From Sphingomonas jeddahensis (GTDB lineage: Bacteria > Pseudomonadota > Alphaproteobacteria > Sphingomonadales > Sphingomonadaceae), in NCBI RefSeq assembly GCF_001981525.1, contig NZ_MPSB01000001.1, positions 186,001 through 250,000 of the forward strand: a DNA stretch of 64,000 nt, in the 5' to 3' direction. The notes under the pieces were generated by a model. That model was not told the DNA's origin, searched no databases, and was given only the letters and a program-made list of their open reading frames with translations. The translations under genes were made by a program, and so were the position numbers. Positions 37,454 to 44,686 of the stretch are shown here, piece after piece (the stretch's first letter is position 1; every line of letters starts with the position of its first letter).

Positions 37454-38407
37454 ATGGCCGATATCACGGCAGCGATGGTCAAGGACCTGCGCGAGAAGAG
37501 CGGCGCAGGCATGATGGACTGCAAGAAGGCGCTGAACGAAACCGGCGGCGACATGGATGCCGCGCTCGACTGGCTGCGCACCAAGGGCCTCGCGGCTGCC
37601 GCCAAGAAGTCCAGCCGCACTGCGGCCGAGGGCCTGGTCGGCATCGCCGTCAGCGGCACCAAGGGTGCTGCGGTCGAGGTGAACTCGGAAACCGACTTCG
37701 TCGCCAAGAACGATCAGTTCCAGCAGTTCGTCCGCGAAGTGACCCAGATCGCGCTGGCGACCGGCGGCGATATCGATGCGCTCAAGGCCGAGGCGATGCC
37801 GTCTGGCACCACCGTCGAGGACGTGCTGACCAAGAACATCGCGACGATCGGTGAGAACCAGTCACTGCGCCGTGCCAAGCGCCTCGAAGTCTCCAAGGGC
37901 GCGGTTGTCGGCTATGTCCACAATCAGCAGGCGCCGGGTCTCGGCAAGATCGGCGTGCTCGTCGCGCTCGAGAGCGAGGCGTCGGACGAGGTGCTCCAGG
38001 GGCTTGGCAAGCAGCTGGCGATGCACGTCGCCGCGGCTTTCCCGAAGGCGCTGAACGAGGAAGACCTCGATGAGGCGGAGATCGAGCGCGAGCGCGCGAT
38101 CGCGGCCGAGAAGGCGGGCGAGAGCGGCAAGCCGGCCGATATCATCGCCAAGATGGTCGAGGGCTCGATCGCCAAGTACCGCAAGGAGCATGCTTTGGTC
38201 AGCCAGCTGTTCGTGATGGACGGCAAGACCAAGATCAGCGACGTGGTGGCCAAGGCCGGCAAGGACGCCGGCACGTCCATCGTGCTGAAGGACTATGTCC
38301 GCTTCCAGCTGGGCGAGGGCATCGAGAAGGAAGCGTCCGACTTCGCCGCCGAAGTCGCCGCCGCCTCGGGCGTGCCGCAGAACAAGCAGCCCGAGCCGAC
38401 TGCCTGA
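37454..38407 (+). CDS. tsf: Elongation factor Ts
   Basis: Guanine nucleotide exchange factor for EF-Tu. The protein is 317 aa: the UBA-like N-terminus [20 protein letters not shown] with MMDCKKAL, the TDFVAKN core motif that contacts EF-Tu, and the C-terminal module. The ATG at 37454 follows GAAGGAAG; the upstream frame extends into the repeat and is rejected. Confidence 0.98.
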   Translation: MADITAAMVKDLREKSGAGMMDCKKALNETGGDMDAALDWLRTKGLAAAAKKSSRTAAEGLVGIAVSGTKGAAVEVNSETDFVAKNDQFQQFVREVTQIALATGGDIDALKAEAMPSGTTVEDVLTKNIATIGENQSLRRAKRLEVSKGAVVGYVHNQQAPGLGKIGVLVALESEASDEVLQGLGKQLAMHVAAAFPKALNEEDLDEAEIERERAIAAEKAGESGKPADIIAKMVEGSIAKYRKEHALVSQLFVMDGKTKISDVVAKAGKDAGTSIVLKDYVRFQLGEGIEKEASDFAAEVAAASGVPQNKQPEPTA

Positions 38408-38417
38408 TTGTCACGGG

Positions 38418-38442
38418 GCGCTGCCGAGATGGTCGGCAGCGC
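38418..38442 (+). terminator. Hairpin after tsf
   Basis: Ten-bp stem GCGCTGCCGA / TCGGCAGCGC with a five-base loop, 11 bases after the tsf stop and just before the convergent stop of the small secreted gene. The downstream TCCGCTTCATT is only weakly T-rich. A likely end for rpsB-tsf transcription. Confidence 0.55.
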
Positions 38443-38448
38443 TCCGCT

Positions 38449-38799
38449 TCATTGCTTATCGGCGATCGGCGCGCCGAACTGATCGACGGACAACGGATCG
38501 TTCCGCTTTAGATCACGCGTAAACGCCGCATTTATTCTGTTGAGCTTGGCTTGCAGTTCGGCTTTGCTCGACTCACGCAATGTGCCTCCGTCTGCTCGTT
38601 GCTGGCGTAATGCCTCGTCGCGGAGCTTGTTGAGGCGATACAGATGAATCTGCCGCAAATCCGCCGGGCTGTGATATTCCCGGACGCCGTTGAATACCTG
38701 TCGGTCGCCTTGATGCACGGGCAGTACGGACTGCGCGCTCGCCTGTGTATCGACGCTGACCGATGCTATTATCAATGCTGCTCCGGTAAAGCTTTTCAT
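38449..38799 (-). CDS. Small secreted protein, paralogue A
   Basis: A 116-aa product with an N-terminal signal peptide (cleavage probably after SAQ near residue 23). The mature part is polar, helical and Arg/Gln-rich, with the core IHLYRLNKLRDEALR, a Q-ADGGTL linker, KAELQAKLNRINA and a C-terminal RND-x2-SVDQFG motif. The neighbouring gene at 38910-39230 shares the same core in the same order, so the two are a tandem duplication. I know no named family. The pair sits on the minus strand between tsf and pyrH. Confidence 0.7.
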   Translation of the reverse strand: MKSFTGAALIIASVSVDTQASAQSVLPVHQGDRQVFNGVREYHSPADLRQIHLYRLNKLRDEALRQQRADGGTLRESSKAELQAKLNRINAAFTRDLKRNDPLSVDQFGAPIADKQ

Positions 38800-38909
38800 G
38801 TCGGCAATCCTAGAAGTTAAACGTGGTGTGCCTCAACTCGTTTGAGCTAGATTCCATGGGACTGGCTCCAGGTGATCGGCTTTAGATGTTCGGCAGCATC
38901 AGATGGACA

Positions 38910-39230
38910 TCATCGTTCTGATCGTCGCTCGACGCCGAACGCATCCACGGACATGATATCGTTTCTACGCGCGTCGCGTGCGCGCGTGGCATTGATGCGA
39001 TTGAGCTTGCTTTGAAGCTCCGCGCGACTTTCAGGCGTCAAGCTGCCACCATCGGCGGCTTGCCGGCGGAGCGCCTCGCTTCTTAGGCCTTGCAGTCGAT
39101 GGAAATAGATTTGCTGCAGCTCGACCCGGTCATAGCTCGGTCGTGTCGAGCCGGGACCTGAGTACACGATCTGAGCCGTGGCAGGCGCTCCCACAATCAT
39201 TGCCAATGCACACAGTCCGACGCCCCGCAT
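38910..39230 (-). CDS. Small secreted protein, paralogue B
   Basis: A 106-aa product with a signal peptide ([16 protein letters not shown]). The mature core [46 protein letters not shown] and SVDAFG lines up residue for residue with paralogue A, while signal peptides and linkers differ, which points to an old duplication under selection on the mature part. The function is unknown; the length and helical, charged composition suggest a periplasmic protein. It has its own upstream region and is divergent from pyrH. Confidence 0.7.
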   Translation of the reverse strand: MRGVGLCALAMIVGAPATAQIVYSGPGSTRPSYDRVELQQIYFHRLQGLRSEALRRQAADGGSLTPESRAELQSKLNRINATRARDARRNDIMSVDAFGVERRSER

Positions 39231-39397
39231 TACTGACCTCCTGCCTCTGGGATAGCCGCATCCGACAGACAGCCTCGATCGGACCAGATGAACAACGCCT
39301 GTATCGGTCGGCTTTTCAAACGAACACGCGCCGCGCGGGTTGCGGCAGCAACGCCCCCCGCCTAAGGTCCGCGCCGCCTCCAGCCATATCGGAACAG

Positions 39398-40141
39398 ATG
39401 ACCAACCCCCGCTACAAACGCATCCTCCTGAAACTCTCGGGCGAAGTCCTGATGGGCCCCGACGGCGTGGCCATCGATCCCGCTGTGACCGGCCGGGTGG
39501 CCGAGGAGATCGCGGATGTGAAGGCGCAGGGTTATGAGCTGTGCGTGGTGGTCGGGGGCGGCAATATCTTCCGCGGCCTTGCTGCAGCCGCCAAAGGCTT
39601 CGAGCGCGCCACCGCCGATTACATGGGCATGCTCGCCACCGTCATGAATGCGCTGGCGGTGCAGAATGCGCTGGAGCAGATCGGCGTCGATACGCGCGTT
39701 CAATCCGCCATTCCCATGCAATCGGTGTGCGAGCCGTTCATCCGCCGGCGCGCCGTCCGCCACCTAGAAAAGAACCGCGTAGTGATCTTCGCCGCCGGCG
39801 TCGGCTCGCCGTTCTTCACCACGGACAGCGGCGCCGCCTTGCGCGCGGCCGAGATGAATTGCGATGCCCTGTTCAAGGGCACCAGCGTGGACGGCATCTA
39901 CGATGCCGACCCGAAGAAGGTTGCCGGTGCGACCCGCTACGACACGATTTCGTATGACACGGTGCTGTCCAAGAACCTGAAGGTCATGGACGCCAGCGCC
40001 GTTGCCCTTTGCCGTGATTCCAACATCCCGATCGTCGTCTTCAACATTCGCGAACACGGCAATTTCGCTGCCGTGCTGCAGGGCGAAGGTGTATCGACGG
40101 TCGTCAGGAACGAACAGGAGTTGATCGATGCCCGCGTATGA
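39398..40141 (+). CDS. pyrH: UMP kinase
   Basis: Phosphorylates UMP to UDP; the bacterial enzyme is a hexamer of the amino-acid-kinase fold. The protein is 247 aa, with [13 protein letters not shown] at the N-terminus, [11 protein letters not shown] for substrate binding, and [19 protein letters not shown] for the nucleotide site. The ATG at 39398 gives the standard start; an upstream open stretch to 39143 lies over the promoter region. Its last 14 bases overlap frr. Confidence 0.96.
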   Translation: MTNPRYKRILLKLSGEVLMGPDGVAIDPAVTGRVAEEIADVKAQGYELCVVVGGGNIFRGLAAAAKGFERATADYMGMLATVMNALAVQNALEQIGVDTRVQSAIPMQSVCEPFIRRRAVRHLEKNRVVIFAAGVGSPFFTTDSGAALRAAEMNCDALFKGTSVDGIYDADPKKVAGATRYDTISYDTVLSKNLKVMDASAVALCRDSNIPIVVFNIREHGNFAAVLQGEGVSTVVRNEQELIDARV

Positions 40142-40685
40142 CAAGGCTGATCTGGAACGTCGCATGGCCGGTGCCGTGGAGTCGCTCAAGGGCGATCTGG
40201 CGGGTCTGCGCACCGGCCGCGCCTCCACGGCGCTGCTCGATCCCGTGACGGTCGAGGTTTATGGCGCGCACATGCCGCTCAGCCAGGTCGCGACCGTCTC
40301 CGCACCTGATCCGCGCATGCTGTCGGTGCAGGTCTGGGACAAGAGCAATATCGGCCCTGTCGAGAAGGCGATCCGCTCGGCCGGTCTAGGCCTTAACCCG
40401 ATTAACGACGGCCAGACCTTGCGCCTGCCAATCCCCGATCTGACGGAGGAGCGCCGCAAGGAATTGGCCAAGCTCGCCGGCTCCTATTCGGAAAAAGCCA
40501 AGATCGCCGTGCGCAACGTGCGCCGTGACGGCATGGACAATCTTAAAACCGACGAGAAGAAGGGCGTTCTTAGCGAAGACGAGCGCAAGCGCCACGAAAC
40601 CGAGGTGCAGAAGCTGACCGATGCGACGATCGCCGAGATCGACGCGGCCTCGAGCGCCAAGGAAAAGGAAATTCTCGGCAAGTGA
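40128..40685 (+). CDS. frr: Ribosome recycling factor
   Basis: Splits post-termination ribosomes with EF-G. The protein is 185 aa, exactly the family length. Motifs: [14 protein letters not shown] near residue 27, [16 protein letters not shown], and [13 protein letters not shown]. It starts inside the end of pyrH (14-base overlap, different frame), so the two are translationally coupled. Confidence 0.97.
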   Translation: MPAYDKADLERRMAGAVESLKGDLAGLRTGRASTALLDPVTVEVYGAHMPLSQVATVSAPDPRMLSVQVWDKSNIGPVEKAIRSAGLGLNPINDGQTLRLPIPDLTEERRKELAKLAGSYSEKAKIAVRNVRRDGMDNLKTDEKKGVLSEDERKRHETEVQKLTDATIAEIDAASSAKEKEILGK

Positions 40686-40710
40686 CGCTGCCGTCCCGCC
40701 AAGCTTGCCC

Positions 40711-40786
40711 CTTCAGGCTGAGCTTGTCGAAGCGCTGCCTTTCTTCGCTTGGAGAAGTGCAGCCCTTCGACAGGGTTAGGGCGAAC
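40711..40786. repeat. Inverted repeat between frr and uppS
   Basis: Arms at 40711-40745 and 40752-40786, each containing a TGTCGAAG..GCTGC core in inverted orientation with a six-base loop. It is related to the repeat between rpsB and tsf. Its right arm ends three bases before a potential ATG of uppS (40789), one reason for preferring the later GTG. Confidence 0.75.
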
Positions 40787-40803
40787 GGATGAAGGGGCAC
40801 CTC

Positions 40804-41520
40804 GTGAGCACGGTGCCCGTGATCGCAGGACGAGACATCGCCCTGCCGCGCCATGTCGCCATCATCATGGACGGCAACGGGCGCTGGGCGAAGAAGCGCC
40901 TGCTGCCGCGGGCCGCCGGGCACAAGGCAGGGGTGGAGGCGGTGCGCCGCGTCACCCGCCATGCGCGCGCGATCGGCATTGAGGCGCTGACTATCTATGC
41001 TTTCTCCTCGGAAAACTGGCGCCGTCCGGAAGAGGAGATCGGCGATCTCATGGGCCTGCTGCGGCTGTTCATCCGTAGCGACCTCGCCGAGCTTGTCCGC
41101 GAGAACGTCCGCCTGAAGATCATCGGCGACCATCGGCGCTTCCCGAAGGACGTGGTCGCGTTGATCGACGATGCGGTGGCGCGCTGCGCCGCGAACACCG
41201 GGCCGATCCTCGCCATTGCGCTCAACTATGGCGCGCAAGCGGAGTTGGTCCGCGCCGCGCAACGCCTCGCAGAACGGCTGCCGCCCGATCAGATCGACGC
41301 CGCGGCGCTCGAAAGCGAGCTCGAGACCCGCGATCTGCCGCCACTTGATCTGCTCATCCGCACCTCGGGCGAGCATCGCTTGTCCAATTTCCTGCTGTGG
41401 CAGGCGGCGTATGCCGAACTGCTGTTTGTCGATACGCTTTGGCCTGATTTTGGCGCGGCGGATCTCGACGCTGCGGTAGTGGCGTTTGGCTCACGCAATC
41501 GCCGGTTCGGAGGCTTGTGA
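40804..41520 (+). CDS. uppS: Undecaprenyl-diphosphate synthase
   Basis: cis-Prenyltransferase that makes the C55 lipid carrier for peptidoglycan and glycan synthesis. The protein is 238 aa from the chosen start. Motifs: HVAIIMDGNGRWAKKR with the catalytic Asp, YAFSSENWRRP, and DLLIRTSGEHRLSNFLLWQ. The GTG at 40804 is preceded by GAAGGGG at ideal distance; ATG 40789 adds five residues and lies in the repeat element. The stop overlaps cdsA. Confidence 0.94.
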   Translation: MSTVPVIAGRDIALPRHVAIIMDGNGRWAKKRLLPRAAGHKAGVEAVRRVTRHARAIGIEALTIYAFSSENWRRPEEEIGDLMGLLRLFIRSDLAELVRENVRLKIIGDHRRFPKDVVALIDDAVARCAANTGPILAIALNYGAQAELVRAAQRLAERLPPDQIDAAALESELETRDLPPLDLLIRTSGEHRLSNFLLWQAAYAELLFVDTLWPDFGAADLDAAVVAFGSRNRRFGGL

Positions 41521-42353
41521 GCCCGACTCCGGTGACGCCGCCGCCTGTCACGCCCCCCGACGCGAAGTTGCGCACGCCCTCCAACCTGCGGCTGCGGATG
41601 ATTGCCAGCGTGGCAATGATCGCGGTCGCCAGCGCCGCCTTGTGGTTCGGCGGCATTGCGTTCTGGCTGCTCGCGGTGGTGATCGCCTTGTTTATGATGG
41701 CGGAATGGTCCGATCTTCAGAAGGTAGCGTCACGCGAAAAGCGAGTTGCGCAATATGGCCTATCGGTGCCGCTGGCCGTGATGGCGCCGGCATCGCTGGT
41801 GCTTGAGGAACATCATTTTTTCTCGCTGGGCCTTCTCGTCGGCGCGGCCTTCTTCGTTACCATTGTCACTCGGCGTTCGGCGCTGGGGCAGGGGGTGATT
41901 TACTGCGGGCTGCCAGTGCTCGCCCTGGTCTTCCTGCGCCGCCAGGACGAGGGTTTGCTCTGGGCGTTCTGGGCACTGGCCCTGGTGTGGGCGACCGACA
42001 TCGGTGCCTTCTTCGCCGGCCGCACGATCGGCGGGCCGAAGCTCGCGCCGCGCCTGTCGCCCAACAAGACCTGGGCCGGCCTGATTGGCGGTGTGATGGC
42101 CGCCAGCGCGCTGGCGTTGCTTCTTCATGTCTACTACGGCCTGCCGTGGCGCATGACGCTGGCGACGCCACTGCTCGCGGCGCTCGCGCAAGGAGGGGAT
42201 CTGTATGAAAGCTGGCTCAAGCGACGGGCAGGCGTGAAGGACTCGGGCAACATTCTGCCCGGCCATGGCGGCGTGTTGGATCGGCTCGACGGCCTCGTGC
42301 CAGTGGCGCCAGTGGCGGCGCTGCTGGTGGTTGTGCCGTACCTGTACCGATGA
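41517..42353 (+). CDS. cdsA: Phosphatidate cytidylyltransferase
   Basis: Makes CDP-diacylglycerol, the precursor of all phospholipids including the PssA product. The protein is 278 aa with about eight membrane helices and a short N-terminal cytoplasmic tail. The C-terminal signature is visible as SPNKTWAGLIGG, GDLYESWLKRRAGVKDSG and PGHGGVLDRLDG. The GTG start overlaps the uppS stop (GTGA); the stop overlaps dxr (ATGA). Confidence 0.94.
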   Translation: MSPTPVTPPPVTPPDAKLRTPSNLRLRMIASVAMIAVASAALWFGGIAFWLLAVVIALFMMAEWSDLQKVASREKRVAQYGLSVPLAVMAPASLVLEEHHFFSLGLLVGAAFFVTIVTRRSALGQGVIYCGLPVLALVFLRRQDEGLLWAFWALALVWATDIGAFFAGRTIGGPKLAPRLSPNKTWAGLIGGVMAASALALLLHVYYGLPWRMTLATPLLAALAQGGDLYESWLKRRAGVKDSGNILPGHGGVLDRLDGLVPVAPVAALLVVVPYLYR

Positions 42354-43507
42354 AGACCGTCACGATCCTGGGGGCGACTGGCTCGGTCGGCACGTCGACG
42401 CTTGACTTGGTGGAGCGCGCGCCGGACCAGTTCCGCGTGGTCGCGCTTACCGCCAATTGCGACGTCCAGCGGCTCGCCGCAGCGGCGATTCGAACGCGGG
42501 CGCAGCGTGCCGTGGTGGCCGATGAAAGATGTCTTCCCGCGCTTCGCGACGCCCTCGCGGGAAGCGACGTCACGGCGGCTGGCGGCGCCGCCGCGGTGTG
42601 TGAGGCCGCCGCGATGGGCGCAGATGTGACCGTCGCGGCGATCGTCGGCTGTGCGGGGCTCAAGCCGTCGATGGCGGCGGTGGAGCAGGGCGGCACCCTT
42701 GCGCTCGCCAACAAGGAAGCGCTGGTCTCGGCGGGCGAGGTAATGAAGGCAGCGGTTCGCCGCAGCGCCACGACCTTGCTGCCCGTCGATAGCGAGCACA
42801 GCGCGATCTTCCAATGTCTCGACGCCAACCTGGCCAATCGGGTGAGCCGGATCATCCTGACCGCCAGCGGCGGCCCGTTCCGTGATCGCCCACTCGCCGA
42901 GATGCGGCAGGTTACGCCCGCCCAAGCGGTGTCGCACCCGAACTGGTCGATGGGTGCCAAGATCTCCGTCGATTCCGCGACCATGATGAACAAGGGCCTC
43001 GAACTGATCGAGGCCTATCATCTATTTGCCGTTACTCCCGACCAGATCGAGATCGTCGTCCATCGGCAATCGGTGGTTCACTCCATGGTCGAGTATGTTG
43101 ACGGCTCGGTGCTGGCGCAGCTCGGCACGCCGGACATGCGCACGCCCATTGCCTGCGCGCTCGCCTGGCCCGACCGGATGGTGACGCCGGGTGAGCGGCT
43201 TGACTTGGTCAGGATCGGCCGGCTCGATTTCGAGGCACCCGATCCCGAGCGGTTTCCGGCGCTGCGCCTCGCGCGCGAAGCCTTGCTGGCGGGCGGCGCG
43301 CGGCCAGCAATTCTCAACGCCTCCAATGAGATCGCGGTCGCAGCGTTCCTTGCTGGGCGGATCGGCTACCTCGAAATTGCCGCAATCGTCGCCGATACGC
43401 TGTCGCGCTTTGACCCGGCAGCGCCCGCGACGCTCGACGCCGTTCTAAGCGTCGATCGCGAGGCGCGGGCGCTGGCGGAAGAGCGTGTAAAGGAACGCGT
43501 CGCTTGA
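42350..43507 (+). CDS. dxr: 1-deoxy-D-xylulose 5-phosphate reductoisomerase
   Basis: Second enzyme of the MEP isoprenoid pathway, the target of fosmidomycin. The protein is 385 aa. NADPH-binding GATGSVGTSTLDL starts at residue 7; LALANKEALVSAG, LPVDSEHSAIFQC, and LTASGGPFR with NWSMGAKISVDSATMMNKG cover the metal and substrate site. Placed between cdsA and rseP, feeding isoprenoid precursors to UppS encoded just upstream. Confidence 0.96.
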   Translation: MKTVTILGATGSVGTSTLDLVERAPDQFRVVALTANCDVQRLAAAAIRTRAQRAVVADERCLPALRDALAGSDVTAAGGAAAVCEAAAMGADVTVAAIVGCAGLKPSMAAVEQGGTLALANKEALVSAGEVMKAAVRRSATTLLPVDSEHSAIFQCLDANLANRVSRIILTASGGPFRDRPLAEMRQVTPAQAVSHPNWSMGAKISVDSATMMNKGLELIEAYHLFAVTPDQIEIVVHRQSVVHSMVEYVDGSVLAQLGTPDMRTPIACALAWPDRMVTPGERLDLVRIGRLDFEAPDPERFPALRLAREALLAGGARPAILNASNEIAVAAFLAGRIGYLEIAAIVADTLSRFDPAAPATLDAVLSVDREARALAEERVKERVA

Positions 43508-44637
43508 TCGATACTCCCGGGCTGCCGCTCACATTGCTGGCCTTCATCCTGGTGATCGGACCTCTCGTCTTCGTGCACGAGATGGGCCATTATCTCGCCG
43601 CGCGGTTGTTCGGTGTGAAGTCCGACGTGTTCTCGATCGGCTTCGGACGCGAGATCGCCGGTTGGACAGACAAGCGCGGCACGCGCTGGAAGGTCGGCTG
43701 GATGCCGCTGGGTGGCTATGTCCGCTTCGCCGGTGACATGAACGCGGTCAGCCAGCCGTCTGCCGAATGGCTGGCCTTGCCGGCGGACGAGCGCAACCGG
43801 ACGTTCCAGGCCAAGCCGGTGTGGCAGCGTGCAATAATCGTCGCCGCTGGGCCGGTCGTGAACTTCGTGCTCGCCATCCTGATCCTCGCTGGCTTCGCGC
43901 TGGCTTACGGCGACACGCGCACCCCGCCCGTGGTCGGCACGGTGCTGGAGGGCAGCGCCGCCGCGACCGCCGGCTTGCAGGAGGGCGATCGCATTACCCG
44001 GCTCGGCGACCGTGACATTGCGGTGTTCGAGGACATGCTGTCCTACACCAGGATTCATCCTGGCGAGACGACCACGGTTGGCTTCGAGCGCGCCGGGCAA
44101 GGGCAGACGCTGCCGGTGACGATCGGTGTCGAGGAACAGACTGATCGGTTCGGCAACAATTATCGCATCGGCATGCTCGGCATCGCGCGCGGCGAACGGG
44201 TTACGGTGTCGATCGGCCTGTTTGAAGCGCCAGTCGTCGCAGTGCAGCGCACGGGTGAGATCGTGTCGATGATGGTTGAAACGATCGGCCAGATCATCAC
44301 CGGGCGCCGCTCAGTGAAAGAACTCGGCGGCCCGCTGTCGATCGCCAAGGTTTCAGGCGAGCAGATCACGCTGGGTGTGGACGCCTTTGTGTTCCTGATC
44401 GCGCTGGTGTCCATCAATCTGGGGTTCATCAACCTGCTGCCAGTTCCAATGCTGGATGGCGGCCACCTGCTCTTCTATGCGATCGAGGCGGCACGGCGCC
44501 GGCCGGTCGGCCCGCACGTGCAGGAATGGGCGTTTCGTGGCGGAATGGCGGCGATCCTCGGGCTGATGCTGTTGGTGACGTTCAATGATCTTGGCAATTT
44601 CGGGCTGTGGCGTAGCCTCGCACGCTTGATCGGTTGA
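43504..44637 (+). CDS. rseP: RIP site-2 metalloprotease
   Basis: Intramembrane zinc protease cleaving membrane-anchored regulators in the envelope stress response. The protein is 377 aa: the HExxH zinc motif VHEMGHYLA (H25, E26, H29) in the first membrane segment, one PDZ domain at about residues 130-215 (two in E. coli), and the LDG motif PMLDGGHLLFY with the third zinc ligand in the C-terminal membrane region. The start is a TTG overlapping the dxr stop. Caulobacter calls the orthologue MmpA. Confidence 0.94.
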   Translation: MIDTPGLPLTLLAFILVIGPLVFVHEMGHYLAARLFGVKSDVFSIGFGREIAGWTDKRGTRWKVGWMPLGGYVRFAGDMNAVSQPSAEWLALPADERNRTFQAKPVWQRAIIVAAGPVVNFVLAILILAGFALAYGDTRTPPVVGTVLEGSAAATAGLQEGDRITRLGDRDIAVFEDMLSYTRIHPGETTTVGFERAGQGQTLPVTIGVEEQTDRFGNNYRIGMLGIARGERVTVSIGLFEAPVVAVQRTGEIVSMMVETIGQIITGRRSVKELGGPLSIAKVSGEQITLGVDAFVFLIALVSINLGFINLLPVPMLDGGHLLFYAIEAARRRPVGPHVQEWAFRGGMAAILGLMLLVTFNDLGNFGLWRSLARLIG

Positions 44638-44686
44638 CGATTCAAGGGCAGGGCGCGCCCGCAGGGGCTGGTTTGGGCTTACCGGG

